Shown here one piece after another: positions 1 through 6,494 of a DNA stretch of 9,541 nt. This DNA is from JBDHZK01 sp039811865. Its GTDB lineage: Bacteria > Actinomycetota > Actinomycetes > Propionibacteriales > Propionibacteriaceae. The stretch covers positions 1-9,541 of the forward strand of contig JBDHZK010000107.1 of NCBI GenBank assembly GCA_039811865.1, given 5' to 3'. Below the pieces are notes generated by a model that worked only from the letters and a program-made list of their open reading frames with translations, was not told the DNA's origin and did no database searches. Position numbers and translations under genes: made by a program. Numbering within the stretch: position 1 is the stretch's first letter; the number at the start of each line of letters is the position of its first letter.

Positions 1-126
1 AAGCCCGTGCGAGCGCTTCCGCGCGCACCCGGCGAGGGCCTTCGTAGGGTGTCGAGGGCTGCTGTTGGCGGGAGGCCCTCGACGGTTGGGGGAAGCCTTC
101 GGCGTTGAGGATGGCTCGCCAACAAC
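1..126. other. Non-coding, hairpin-rich stretch downstream of corA
   Basis: No gene can be supported here. A short open frame running in from the left edge (stop at 43-45) could be the tail of a gene outside the window, but it is too short to judge. The stretch contains several inverted repeats: 7-15 with 20-28 (eight pairs, one A-G mismatch, loop CTTC); 51-59 with 75-83 (nine perfect pairs); and 63-70 with 117-124 (eight perfect pairs). None is followed by a T-tract on either strand, so a classical intrinsic terminator is not shown. The position after the corA stop codon suggests a 3'-end or bidirectional termination region. Confidence 0.5.
51..83. terminator. Possible factor-independent hairpin after corA
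   Basis: GTCGAGGGC at 51-59 pairs perfectly with GCCCTCGAC at 75-83 around a 15-base loop, and the stem can extend by G-T pairs. The first arm's GAGGGC also recurs at 34-39, giving a competing partner (GAGGGCC 34-40 with GGCCCTC 74-80). It lies about 45 bases past the corA stop, where a terminator would be expected. A T-tract is missing, which is common for hairpin terminators proposed in actinobacteria but leaves the call weak. Confidence 0.25.
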
Positions 127-1185
127 TCAAAGCCACTTGTTGCGGCGGAAGAACCAGAACACCAGAGCCATCAGGATGAGCGTGATCCCGATGATCAGGA
201 AGTAGCCGTACTGCCAGCGCAGTTCGGGCATGTACTCGAAGTTCATGCCGTAGATCGCCGCGATGGTGGTGGGCACGGCGAGGATCGCCACCGCCGCTGA
301 GATCTTGCGCATGTCCTGGTTGTCGGCGTTGCCGATGCGGGCCAAGGCCGCCTGCAGGATGTTGGTCAGCAACTCGTCGAACGTGGCCAGCGATTCGCGC
401 GTCTCCAGGTGATGATCGGACAGCTCCCGGAAGTATGCGCGCGCCTCCGCCGGCACCGCCTCGAACGGTTTTGTCGCCAGGTGTGACAGCGGCATCGTCA
501 ACGGCGTGACGCTGCGACGAAACTCGATCAACTCCCGCTTCAGCATGTAGGCACGTTCGATGTCGGGATTGCCTTGCGGACCGAAGATGATCTCCTCGAC
601 CTCTTCGACATCCTGTTCGATCTCGTTGACGACGTCGCGGTAGTCGTCGATCACGTGATCCAAAACGGCATACAGGACGCCCCAGGGGCCGTTGGCCAAT
701 GTGTCCGGGTCGGCTTCCACGCGAGCGCGGAGCCGCTTCATCTGGGGACGTCCCCCGCGCCGGATCGTGAGCACGAAATTCTTCCCGGTGAACACCATCA
801 ACTGGCCTGTGGAGACGATCTCGGAGGCATCCTTCAAGCTGGCGTGTTCGGTGTAGGCGACCGTTGAGACGACCGTGAACAACGTCTCCCCGAATTGCTC
901 CAGTTTCGAGCGATGGTGCCCGTGGACGACGTCGTCGACAGCCAACGGATGCAGGTCGAACAGGGCGACGAAGGGTTCCATCTCGGCTTCCGTGGGATTC
1001 AGCATTCCCACCCAAATGAAACCTTGACCGCCCAGGGCCATCGCCGCGGCGAACTCCAGGTCGTCGCATTCACGGCGCTCGTTGTCGACGTACCAGGACC
1101 ACACCACCACCGCTGGGGGCTCCAGCTTTCGCGGTCGATCTCCGGTTGGCCGTGGCCGGCTCGTGGCACGTACCTCGTCAGACAT
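127..1185 (-). CDS. corA: CorA-family magnesium/cobalt transporter
   Basis: A 352-residue protein of the CorA metal ion transporter family, which forms a homopentameric inner-membrane channel for Mg2+ (also Co2+/Ni2+). The signature GMN is at residues 313-315, in a YGMNFEYMPE context, at the end of the first membrane helix (about 297-314). A second helix spans about 327-346 and the protein ends in a short basic tail (FFRRNKWL), as usual. Residues 1-290 form the cytoplasmic funnel, with a long acidic helix near 180-200 (EIEQDVEEVEEII). I chose ATG at 1185 because GAGG lies just before it; a GTG at 1194 in frame would add three residues. It follows pepP by 64 bases on the same strand, so the two may be cotranscribed. 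Whether it moves Mg2+ in vivo or acts as an efflux/Co2+ relative cannot be told from sequence. Confidence 0.93.
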   Translation of the reverse strand: MSDEVRATSRPRPTGDRPRKLEPPAVVVWSWYVDNERRECDDLEFAAAMALGGQGFIWVGMLNPTEAEMEPFVALFDLHPLAVDDVVHGHHRSKLEQFGETLFTVVSTVAYTEHASLKDASEIVSTGQLMVFTGKNFVLTIRRGGRPQMKRLRARVEADPDTLANGPWGVLYAVLDHVIDDYRDVVNEIEQDVEEVEEIIFGPQGNPDIERAYMLKRELIEFRRSVTPLTMPLSHLATKPFEAVPAEARAYFRELSDHHLETRESLATFDELLTNILQAALARIGNADNQDMRKISAAVAILAVPTTIAAIYGMNFEYMPELRWQYGYFLIIGITLILMALVFWFFRRNKWL

Positions 1186-1249
1186 TCGCCTCACCCCGTT
1201 ACAGGATGCCTCGCGGCCCGTCGACTGTCAGGCTGCAACGGCAGAACCG

Positions 1250-2734
1250 TCAACGCAGCTTGGCCATCCAGGCCTCGACGTCGGCGATCGTCCGGGGCAA
1301 CATCGCGGAGAGGTTCTCGTTCCCGTCCCCGGTGATCAGGATGTCGTCCTCGATCCGGACGCCGATACCGCGCAGTTCCGGCGGGACGAGTTCGTCGTTC
1401 GCCTTGAAGTACAGGCCGGGTTCGACGGTGATCACCATTCCGGGCTCGAGGACGCCCTCGCGGTAGTTCTCGTTGCGAGCCTGAGCGCAATCGTGCACGT
1501 CGATCCCCAGGTGATGGGACGTCCCGTGCACCATCCAGCGCCGGTGGTGTCCGCCCCGTTCGGGGTCCAACGACTCGGCCGCGGAGACGGGCAGTAGGCC
1601 CCAGGCGGCCAGGTGCTCAGCGACCACGGCGATGGCGGCGGCGTGCACGTCGGCGAAGCGGGCGCCGGCCTTGGCCGCTTCGATGCCGGCGGTCTGAGCC
1701 GCCAGGACCGCCTGGTACACCTTCGCCTGCGCGGGGGTGAATCGCCCCGACACCGGCAGCGTACGGGTCACGTCGGCGGTGTACAGAGACTCCCGCTCGA
1801 CGCCGGCGTCGATCAGGATCAGGTCGTCCTCGCTGACCGGGCCGTCGTTTCGCACCCAGTGCAAGGTGCAAGCGTGGTCGCCGGCCGCGGCGATGGTGGA
1901 GTAGCCCACCCCGTTGCCGGCGTGCCGGGCGTGCAGTCCGAAGACGCCCTCGACCCAGCGCTCTCCCCGGCCCCGCCGGACGGCCTCGGGGAGTTCGCGG
2001 GCCACCTCGGCGAACGCCTCTGCGGTGGCCGCGCAGGCGGCCCGCAGCTCGTCGATCTCGTAGGCGTCCTTGATCAGTCGGAACTCCGAAAGTGCGACGG
2101 CGAACGCGCGGTCGTCGCGCTCCGCCTGCTCGAGGTCGATTCCGGCGTCGGCTCGGGAGCGGTTGAGCCGTTCGGTCAGCGTGGAGTCGGCGTCGGCGAC
2201 GATGCGCGCCGGGCCGGCCGCTGCCAGCGCCTCGTCCAACTCGGCGATGTCGCCGCACGCGATGCCGGTCAGCGCACTCATTTCGGCGAGCGATTCGCGT
2301 TGCCCGACCCACATCTCTCCGTACCGAGCGTCGGAATAGAACTGCGGATCCGTCCGCGCAACTCGCGGCGCGAAGTACAAGGTCTCCTGACCCGCGGGGC
2401 CCAGCACGAGTACCGCGTCCGGCTCACGATCTGCGCCGAGACCGCTGAGGTGGGCGAACGCCGAATGCGGACGAAATCCATAGTCGGTGTCGTTGGATCG
2501 GACCTTCAGCCCCCCCGCGGGAACGTACAGACGCTCGCCGGGAAACATCGCCGCGAGCTTGCGGCGCCGCGCCGGCGTGTGTGCCGCGGCGGGCAGCGGC
2601 TGCGGCAGGACGTCGGAGTAGGGCGCCCATCCGGACGGGATGAAGTCCCGGAACGCCTGAGTGAAGGGTGACTGCCGGTTCGGGAGGACCGGCTGCTGGG
2701 GGGCGGCAGCGTCGGGGACCGGTTCGGAACTCAT
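1250..2734 (-). CDS. pepP: Xaa-Pro aminopeptidase (aminopeptidase P, M24B)
   Basis: A 494-residue cytosolic dimetal peptidase that removes an N-terminal residue preceding proline. An aminopeptidase P N-terminal domain covers about 50-200 (RRRKLAAMFPGERLYVPAG, then DTDYGFRPHSAFAHLSGL). The M24 'pita-bread' catalytic domain covers about 220-480. The five metal ligands of the family are all recognisable: D309 (LIDAG), D321 (TADVTRT), H407 (HGTSHHLGIDVHD), E438 (TVEPGLY) and E462 (RIEDDILIT), so it should be active with Mn2+. Length matches actinobacterial PepP (about 490-500). A TTG at 2761 would add nine residues, but neither start has a Shine-Dalgarno sequence. ATG 2734 is preferred because TACGAT sits six bases upstream, as for a leaderless message. 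It is divergent from the histidine phosphatase (89 bases between) and is probably the first gene of a pepP-corA unit. Confidence 0.95.
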   Translation of the reverse strand: MSSEPVPDAAAPQQPVLPNRQSPFTQAFRDFIPSGWAPYSDVLPQPLPAAAHTPARRRKLAAMFPGERLYVPAGGLKVRSNDTDYGFRPHSAFAHLSGLGADREPDAVLVLGPAGQETLYFAPRVARTDPQFYSDARYGEMWVGQRESLAEMSALTGIACGDIAELDEALAAAGPARIVADADSTLTERLNRSRADAGIDLEQAERDDRAFAVALSEFRLIKDAYEIDELRAACAATAEAFAEVARELPEAVRRGRGERWVEGVFGLHARHAGNGVGYSTIAAAGDHACTLHWVRNDGPVSEDDLILIDAGVERESLYTADVTRTLPVSGRFTPAQAKVYQAVLAAQTAGIEAAKAGARFADVHAAAIAVVAEHLAAWGLLPVSAAESLDPERGGHHRRWMVHGTSHHLGIDVHDCAQARNENYREGVLEPGMVITVEPGLYFKANDELVPPELRGIGVRIEDDILITGDGNENLSAMLPRTIADVEAWMAKLR

Positions 2735-2740
2735 CTGCGC

Positions 2741-2746
2741 ATCGTA
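2741..2746 (-). promoter_or_regulatory. Candidate -10 box for leaderless pepP
   Basis: On the minus strand TACGAT (plus-strand ATCGTA at 2741-2746) is followed by six bases and then the ATG of pepP. TAnnnT is the usual actinobacterial -10 pattern, and this distance places the transcription start at or next to the start codon. No convincing -35 hexamer is seen 16-18 bases upstream. Confidence 0.4.
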
Positions 2747-2823
2747 GGCCGGGCGCCGCAAAATCCGGCCGTGAAAATTCGTTGCGCGCCGCGACTAGGC
2801 CCGCGACCCGTCAGGATGGCCCC

Positions 2824-3384
2824 ATGACTGAGTTGTATCTGGTCCGCCACGGCGAGACCGAGTGGAGCAAGTCCGGCCAGCACACATCCGTCACAGACTT
2901 GGACCTCACCGAGCATGGCGTCGAACAGGCGAAGGGGCTGCGCGCCAGGCTCTACCCGGACGACTTCCAACTCGTCTTGTGCAGCCCGCGGCTGCGCGCG
3001 CAAAAGACCGCCAAGCTGGCCGGCTTCACGGAGTTCGAGGTCGAGGAGGACCTCGCCGAATGGTTCTACGGCGATTTCGAGGGAATGACCAGCGCCCAGA
3101 TTCGCGAGAAGGTGCCGGGCTGGCGGATCTGGTTCAACGGCTGCCCGGGTGGCGAGTCCGCCGATCAGGTGCGCGCTCGGCTGACGCGTGTCGTGGCCCG
3201 CGTGCGGGCGTCCGGTGCGGAGCGCGCGATCTGTTTCGCGCACGGCCACGCTCTGCGTGTGCTGGCCCTGTGCTGGCTCGACTTCCCCATCGCGTTCGGG
3301 CAGAGCTTCCCGCTGGCGGTGAGCAGCGTCTCGATCATGGGCCGGGAGAAGGAGTCGGCCGCGATCATCCGCTGGAACAGCTGA
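2824..3384 (+). CDS. Histidine phosphatase family protein (SHB17-like acid phosphatase)
   Basis: A 186-residue protein of the phosphoglycerate mutase-like (histidine phosphatase, COG0406) superfamily, which removes phosphate through a phospho-histidine intermediate. It opens with the RHG motif (R8-H9-G10), where H9 would be phosphorylated. SPRLRAQKTA (54-63) supplies the second phosphate-binding arginine, E79 in AEWFYGDFEG is the likely proton donor, and H140 in FAHGHALR is the second catalytic histidine. The SGQHTSVTDLDLTE segment and GCPGGES (106-112) recall the SHB17/sedoheptulose-bisphosphatase-like branch rather than classical phosphoglycerate mutases; the substrate is an inference only. 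ATG 2824 has AGGAT at 2813-2817 as a modest ribosome site. The protein is complete and cytosolic, with no signal or membrane segment. It starts divergently from pepP and is followed, after 103 bases, by the zinc-ribbon gene on the same strand. Confidence 0.9.
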   Translation: MTELYLVRHGETEWSKSGQHTSVTDLDLTEHGVEQAKGLRARLYPDDFQLVLCSPRLRAQKTAKLAGFTEFEVEEDLAEWFYGDFEGMTSAQIREKVPGWRIWFNGCPGGESADQVRARLTRVVARVRASGAERAICFAHGHALRVLALCWLDFPIAFGQSFPLAVSSVSIMGREKESAAIIRWNS

Positions 3385-3434
3385 GCGGTCGCGCCGGCCG
3401 CTCGCCGACGCCGCGCCGGGACCCGCCCGGCCCA

Positions 3435-3474
3435 CCCTGGTTGGCGAGTAGAGTCCCAGGGCAGACTCGCCAGC
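3435..3474 (+). repeat. Two interleaved inverted repeats before the zinc-ribbon gene
   Basis: Repeat A pairs CCCTGG 3435-3440 with CCAGGG 3456-3461. Repeat B pairs 3440-3449 with 3465-3474 (core TGGCGAGT/ACTCGCCA, ten pairs including one G-T). The arms alternate A1-B1-A2-B2, so the two stems either exclude each other or form a pseudoknot-like fold in RNA. The last arm ends two bases before the strong ribosome site AAGGAGGG at 3476-3483. A TAGAGT at 3449-3454 inside the structure fits a -10 box, in which case the repeats would instead be an operator in DNA. Confidence 0.5.
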
Positions 3475-3487
3475 GAAGGAGGGCCGA

Positions 3488-4231
3488 ATGAGGGCTCCGC
3501 AAGACGCCCAGGTACGGCTGCTCGAACTACAGGCCGTGGACGCTGCCATCGCGCAGTTGCAGCACCGCCGCACTTCCCTGCCCGAGCATGTCGACATCGC
3601 CAACTCCAAGACCAAGCGTGCTCACCTCACGAACGACCTGGTGGCCGCGCAAACCCACGTCGCCGACCTGGAGCTCGCGCAGGCGAAGGCCGAATCGGAT
3701 CTGGAGCCGGTGCGCGCCCGCCGAGAGCGGGACCGAAAGCGCGTCGCCGACGGCAGCGTCACCGACGGCAAGCAACTGTCGGCGCTGTTGGAGGAGATCG
3801 AACACCTTGGCCGGCGCATCGGCGCGCTCGAGGACGTCGAGCTCGAGGTGATGGAGGAGCTGGAAGCCGCCCAGACCAGGGAGGCGATGCTCTCCGCGGA
3901 GCGACGCGATCTGGACACCGGGTTGCGCGCACTGATCGCCCGGCGGGACGAGCAGTTGGGCGTATTGGCCGCCGACCTGGCCGGACGCGCCACGCAGCGC
4001 GCCGGCGTCCTGCAGGACCTGCCCACCGACCTGGTGACGCTGTACGAGCGCATCCGGACGCGCGGTGGCGGGGTCGGCGCGGCCGAGTTGCGGCAGGGAC
4101 GATGCTCGGGCTGCCAGTTGCAGATCACGAACGCCGACCTCATGCGGTTCCGCGCGGCCCCGGCCGACGAGGTGCTGCGCTGCGAGGAGTGCGACCGGAT
4201 TTTGGTCCGGACGTCCCAGTCGGGCCTGTAG
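3488..4231 (+). CDS. Coiled-coil protein with C4-type zinc ribbon (COG1579, zf-RING_7)
   Basis: A 247-residue protein of the family that includes Mycobacterium tuberculosis Rv2229c and chlamydial CT398. Residues about 8-180 are helical and charged, with long heptad-like runs of Leu, Glu, Arg and Ala, forming the expected antiparallel coiled-coil hairpin. The conserved segment VTDGKQLSALLEEIEHLGRR (91-110) is near its turn. The C-terminal zinc ribbon has cysteines C206 and C209 (RCSGCQLQ) and C232 and C235 (RCEECDRIL), a CxxC-22-CxxC spacing. The family is taken to be a nucleic-acid- or protein-binding scaffold; its exact role is not settled. ATG 3488 follows the near-perfect ribosome site AAGGAGGG. 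The RNB nuclease gene starts 32 bases after its stop, so the two are probably an operon, and the context suggests a link to RNA metabolism. Confidence 0.92.
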   Translation: MRAPQDAQVRLLELQAVDAAIAQLQHRRTSLPEHVDIANSKTKRAHLTNDLVAAQTHVADLELAQAKAESDLEPVRARRERDRKRVADGSVTDGKQLSALLEEIEHLGRRIGALEDVELEVMEELEAAQTREAMLSAERRDLDTGLRALIARRDEQLGVLAADLAGRATQRAGVLQDLPTDLVTLYERIRTRGGGVGAAELRQGRCSGCQLQITNADLMRFRAAPADEVLRCEECDRILVRTSQSGL

Positions 4232-4263
4232 CCCGCCGTCACGCGTCCTGAACGGAGGATCGG

Positions 4264-5688
4264 ATGCCGGATCGTCAGGTGGTGATCGCCGAGGAGATCC
4301 CCGCGCCCCTGCGCGAGGGATTGGCCCGGCTGCGGCAGAGCCTCAACGTCCCCGACGAGTTCCCAGCCGACGTCCTGGCCGCGGCTTCGGCGGCGGTGGA
4401 GCGCCAAACGCTCCCCGAAGCGGACGCCACCCAGATCGACTTCGTCACGATCGATCCGCCGGGGTCGCTGGATCTCGATCAGGCCGTCCACATTCGCACC
4501 GAGGGTGCCGGATATGTGGTCAGCTACGCCATCGCCGACGTCGGCGCCTTCGTGCAACCAGGTGATCCGGTCGATCTGGAGGCGCATCGGCGCGGGCAGA
4601 CGTTCTATGCGCCGACCCGCCGGACGCCCCTCCACCCGGAGGTGTTGTCGGAGGGGGCGACGAGCCTCCTGCCCGACCAGGTCCGTCCCGCGCTGCTTTG
4701 GGAACTCCACCTGGACGCCACCGGTGAGTGCGCGGGCGCCTCGGTGCGCCGGGCCCGCGTGCGCAGTCGTCGCCGGCTCTCCTACGACCAGGCGCAGGCG
4801 GCCCTGGACGCCGGAACCGCCGACGATTTGCTCCTGCTGCTGCGCACCGTCGGGCAACTGCGCGAACAACTCGAGGTCGACCGAGGTGGCGTCAGCCTGG
4901 GCGTCCCAGAGCAGGAGGTTCATGCCCAGGGGGAGCATTGGGAGTTGTCCTATCGGACGCCGCTGCCCGTCGAGGGCTGGAACGCGCAAATCTCCCTGCT
5001 CACGGGGATGGCGGCCGCCAAGCTGATGCTGGGCGCGGGCGTCGGCGTCTTGCGCACGCTCCCCCCAGCGGATCCAGGAGCCATCCGGCGCCTGCGGCAA
5101 ACCGCCAGAGCGCTCCACATACCGTGGCCCGACCAGCAGGACTACCCCGACTTCGTCCGCAGCCTCGACCCGTCGGTGCACACCCACGCGGCCATGCTGA
5201 ACGCCTGCACAACGCTGTTTCGGGGCGCTGGCTACGTGGCCTTCGACGGAGGCGCACCAGAACAGGCCCTGCACGCCGCCCTGGCGGCCAGTTATGCGCA
5301 CTGCACTGCCCCGTTGCGACGCCTGGTCGACCGGTACGTGGGCGAGGTTTGCCTCGCGATCTGTGCGGGGACGCCCGTCCCGGACTGGGTGCGCGCCGCC
5401 CTGCCCGGCCTGGCGCCGGACATGGAGGAGTCCAACCGGCGGGTCAAGAAGTACGAGCGCGGCATCGTCGACCTCGTCGAGGCGCTGGTGCTCTCGCCGC
5501 ACCTCGGCGAGGCATTCGCGGGCACGGTGATCGAGGCCGATACCGAGCGCGGCGATGGGACGCTGCAGCTCAACGAGCCGGCCGTCCAGGCTCGCGTCAC
5601 CGGCGCGGGCCTGAAGCTGGGCGCCGACCTGACCGCGACCCTGACGGCGGCAGACGTGACGACCGGAAACGTAAGATTCAAGGCATGA
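4264..5688 (+). CDS. RNB-domain 3'-5' exoribonuclease (RNase II/R family, short actinobacterial form)
   Basis: A 474-residue RNase II-family exonuclease, predicted to degrade single-stranded RNA 3'-5' with Mg2+. Short actinobacterial members like this lack the two cold-shock domains found at the N-terminus of E. coli RNase II and RNase R. The catalytic motif is TIDPPGSLDLDQA, giving D64, D70 and D72 in the places of E. coli D201, D207 and D209; the fourth acidic position (D210) is Q73. The conserved C-terminal part, YAHCTAPLRRLVDRYVGE (344-361), carries the substrate-binding arginines of the TSPIRR motif. Residues about 415-474 look like an S1-type beta-barrel. ATG 4264 has GGAGG at 4254-4258. 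Its stop overlaps the next start (ATGA), and rnpB lies just beyond, so it sits in an RNA-processing neighbourhood. Gene names rnb or rnr would be too specific. Confidence 0.93.
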   Translation: MPDRQVVIAEEIPAPLREGLARLRQSLNVPDEFPADVLAAASAAVERQTLPEADATQIDFVTIDPPGSLDLDQAVHIRTEGAGYVVSYAIADVGAFVQPGDPVDLEAHRRGQTFYAPTRRTPLHPEVLSEGATSLLPDQVRPALLWELHLDATGECAGASVRRARVRSRRRLSYDQAQAALDAGTADDLLLLLRTVGQLREQLEVDRGGVSLGVPEQEVHAQGEHWELSYRTPLPVEGWNAQISLLTGMAAAKLMLGAGVGVLRTLPPADPGAIRRLRQTARALHIPWPDQQDYPDFVRSLDPSVHTHAAMLNACTTLFRGAGYVAFDGGAPEQALHAALAASYAHCTAPLRRLVDRYVGEVCLAICAGTPVPDWVRAALPGLAPDMEESNRRVKKYERGIVDLVEALVLSPHLGEAFAGTVIEADTERGDGTLQLNEPAVQARVTGAGLKLGADLTATLTAADVTTGNVRFKA

Positions 5689-5993
5689 TCGAACCATCGC
5701 CGGCGTCGGACCCTCGACCGGCCGACTTGGCCTCGGCGCCGCCGGCGGCACCTGAATGGACGACCTACGACGCCAACCGTCCGGTCACCCAGCCGCATGA
5801 ATTCTTGCCCGCGGACGCCTACGGCAGCGCCGCTGTGAAGGTGCCGATCTCCCAAGAGCCGACGCGCGGTTCCCGCGTGGCCATGGGCGTGTTCCGCGCC
5901 ATCTTCATCGCGGCCCTCATCTTCATCCTGGTCGTCTTCGTGATCGTCGTCGTCGGGTTCGTGCAGTTCGGCCAGGGCGCAATCGTCCCGTAG
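5685..5993 (+). CDS. Small single-pass membrane protein, translationally coupled to the RNB nuclease
   Basis: A 102-residue protein I do not recognise. Its ATG (5685-5687) overlaps the TGA of the nuclease in ATGA, so it is probably made by translational coupling; there is no separate strong ribosome site. Residues 1-60 are Pro/Ala/Asp-rich and probably disordered (PSPASDPRPADLASAPPAAPEW is part of it). A basic patch, RGSRVAMGVFR (61-71), precedes one very hydrophobic helix at about 72-93 (IFIAALIFILVVFVIVVVGF). Only nine residues follow, ending GAIVP. By the positive-inside rule the N-terminal tail is cytoplasmic. The pattern could tether a partner to the membrane, and the nuclease is the obvious candidate, but this is inference. 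The gene ends about ten bases before the first pair of the RNase P RNA. Confidence 0.8.
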   Translation: MIEPSPASDPRPADLASAPPAAPEWTTYDANRPVTQPHEFLPADAYGSAAVKVPISQEPTRGSRVAMGVFRAIFIAALIFILVVFVIVVVGFVQFGQGAIVP

Positions 5994-5996
5994 CCT
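5967..5996 (+). promoter_or_regulatory. Candidate rnpB promoter; -10 overlaps the upstream stop codon
   Basis: TAGCCT at 5991-5996 fits the TAnnnT -10 pattern, and its first three bases are the TAG stop of the membrane-protein gene. Seven bases downstream is G6003, the first base of the P1 helix of RNase P RNA, which is where a transcript should start. A weak -35-like TTCGGC lies at 5967-5972 (spacing 18). The alternative is that rnpB is cut from a longer transcript. Confidence 0.35.
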
Positions 5997-6000
5997 TGAG

Positions 6001-6388
6001 GCGGACGAGTCGGCCGGGTGATCGCGGTGAAAGCTGAGGAAAGTCCGGACTCCGCAGAGCAGGGTGGTGGGTAACGCCCACCCGGGGTGACCCGCGGGAA
6101 AGTGCCACAGAGAACAGACCGCCCCGCAAGGGGTAAGGGTGAAACGGTGGTGTAAGAGACCACCAGCGTCCCGGGTGACCGGGACGGCTCGGTAAACCCC
6201 ACCCGGAGCAAGACCGAGAAGGGCCTTCGGGCCCGCGGACGCCGTTCGAGCGCTGCTCGCGCGAGGCGTCCGGGTTGGTCGCACGCCCGCCGGAAACGGT
6301 TGGCGAAGGCCGCCGGCGACGGCGGTCGCAGATGGATGATCACCGGCCCCAGGGCCACAGAATCCGGCTTACAGGCCGGCTCGTCCCA
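6001..6388 (+). ncRNA. rnpB: RNase P RNA (bacterial class A)
   Basis: This is the catalytic RNA subunit of RNase P, which makes the mature 5' ends of tRNAs. The universally conserved elements occur in order: GAGGAAAGTCC (6036-6046), ACAGAGAACAGACCGCC (6107-6123), the GGTAAACCCCACCCGGAGCAAGACC block beginning at 6191, AGATGGATGATCACC (6330-6344) and ACAGAATCCGGCTTACAGGCC (6357-6377). The ends close in a P1 helix of 13 pairs, 6003-6015 with 6374-6386 (one G-T), which sets the mature limits to within a few bases. The GAGGAAAGTCC and ACAGAA strands form the P4 catalytic helix. Length of about 390 is normal for actinobacteria. It begins right after the membrane-protein stop, leaving no room for an intergenic promoter. 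The end lies at a short C-rich stretch; no clear terminator follows, although 6402-6415 is a palindrome running into five T. Confidence 0.97.
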
Positions 6389-6461
6389 ACCCGGCGTCTT
6401 TACTCGCGAGTTTTTAAGGACGGCAGCCGTTCCAGCGGCCGGTGCCCCCTCGAACGCCCAG

Positions 6462-6467
6462 TAATAT
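6462..6467 (+). promoter_or_regulatory. Candidate -10 box for the secreted-protein gene
   Basis: TAATAT at 6462-6467 is the most AT-rich hexamer in the 106 bases between rnpB and the next gene, and it fits TAnnnT. It would start transcription near 6474, leaving about 20 bases of leader with the G-rich ribosome site 6485-6490. No good -35 hexamer is present at 16-18 bases. Confidence 0.35.
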
Positions 6468-6494
6468 TCGTGCCAATCTTCCTCGGGGGGCTTA

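Noticed and set aside
1613..2671. A 352-codon plus-strand open frame opposite pepP
   Set aside because: Low-complexity Gly/Arg/Val composition with no motif, while the pepP frame has all five metal ligands.
2668..2823. N-terminal extension of the histidine phosphatase to 2668
   Set aside because: The RHG motif sits at residues 8-10 from ATG 2824, the normal place. The extension overlaps pepP antisense and is Arg/Gly-rich.
3622..5751. A 709-codon open frame on the minus strand opposite the zinc-ribbon and RNB genes
   Set aside because: High-GC DNA leaves antisense frames open. The translation is Arg/Gly/Ser-rich with no domain, and the plus-strand genes have clear families, motifs and ribosome sites.
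4728..5993. A long plus-strand frame that runs into the small membrane protein
   Set aside because: Only the last 102 codons, from the ATG at 5685, read as protein. The earlier part is an out-of-frame reading of the RNB gene, so no fusion is present.
6402..6415. Palindrome ACTCGCGAGT followed by five T, as an rnpB terminator
   Set aside because: A ten-base palindrome without a loop folds to only three pairs in RNA, too weak for an intrinsic terminator; kept only as a remark.
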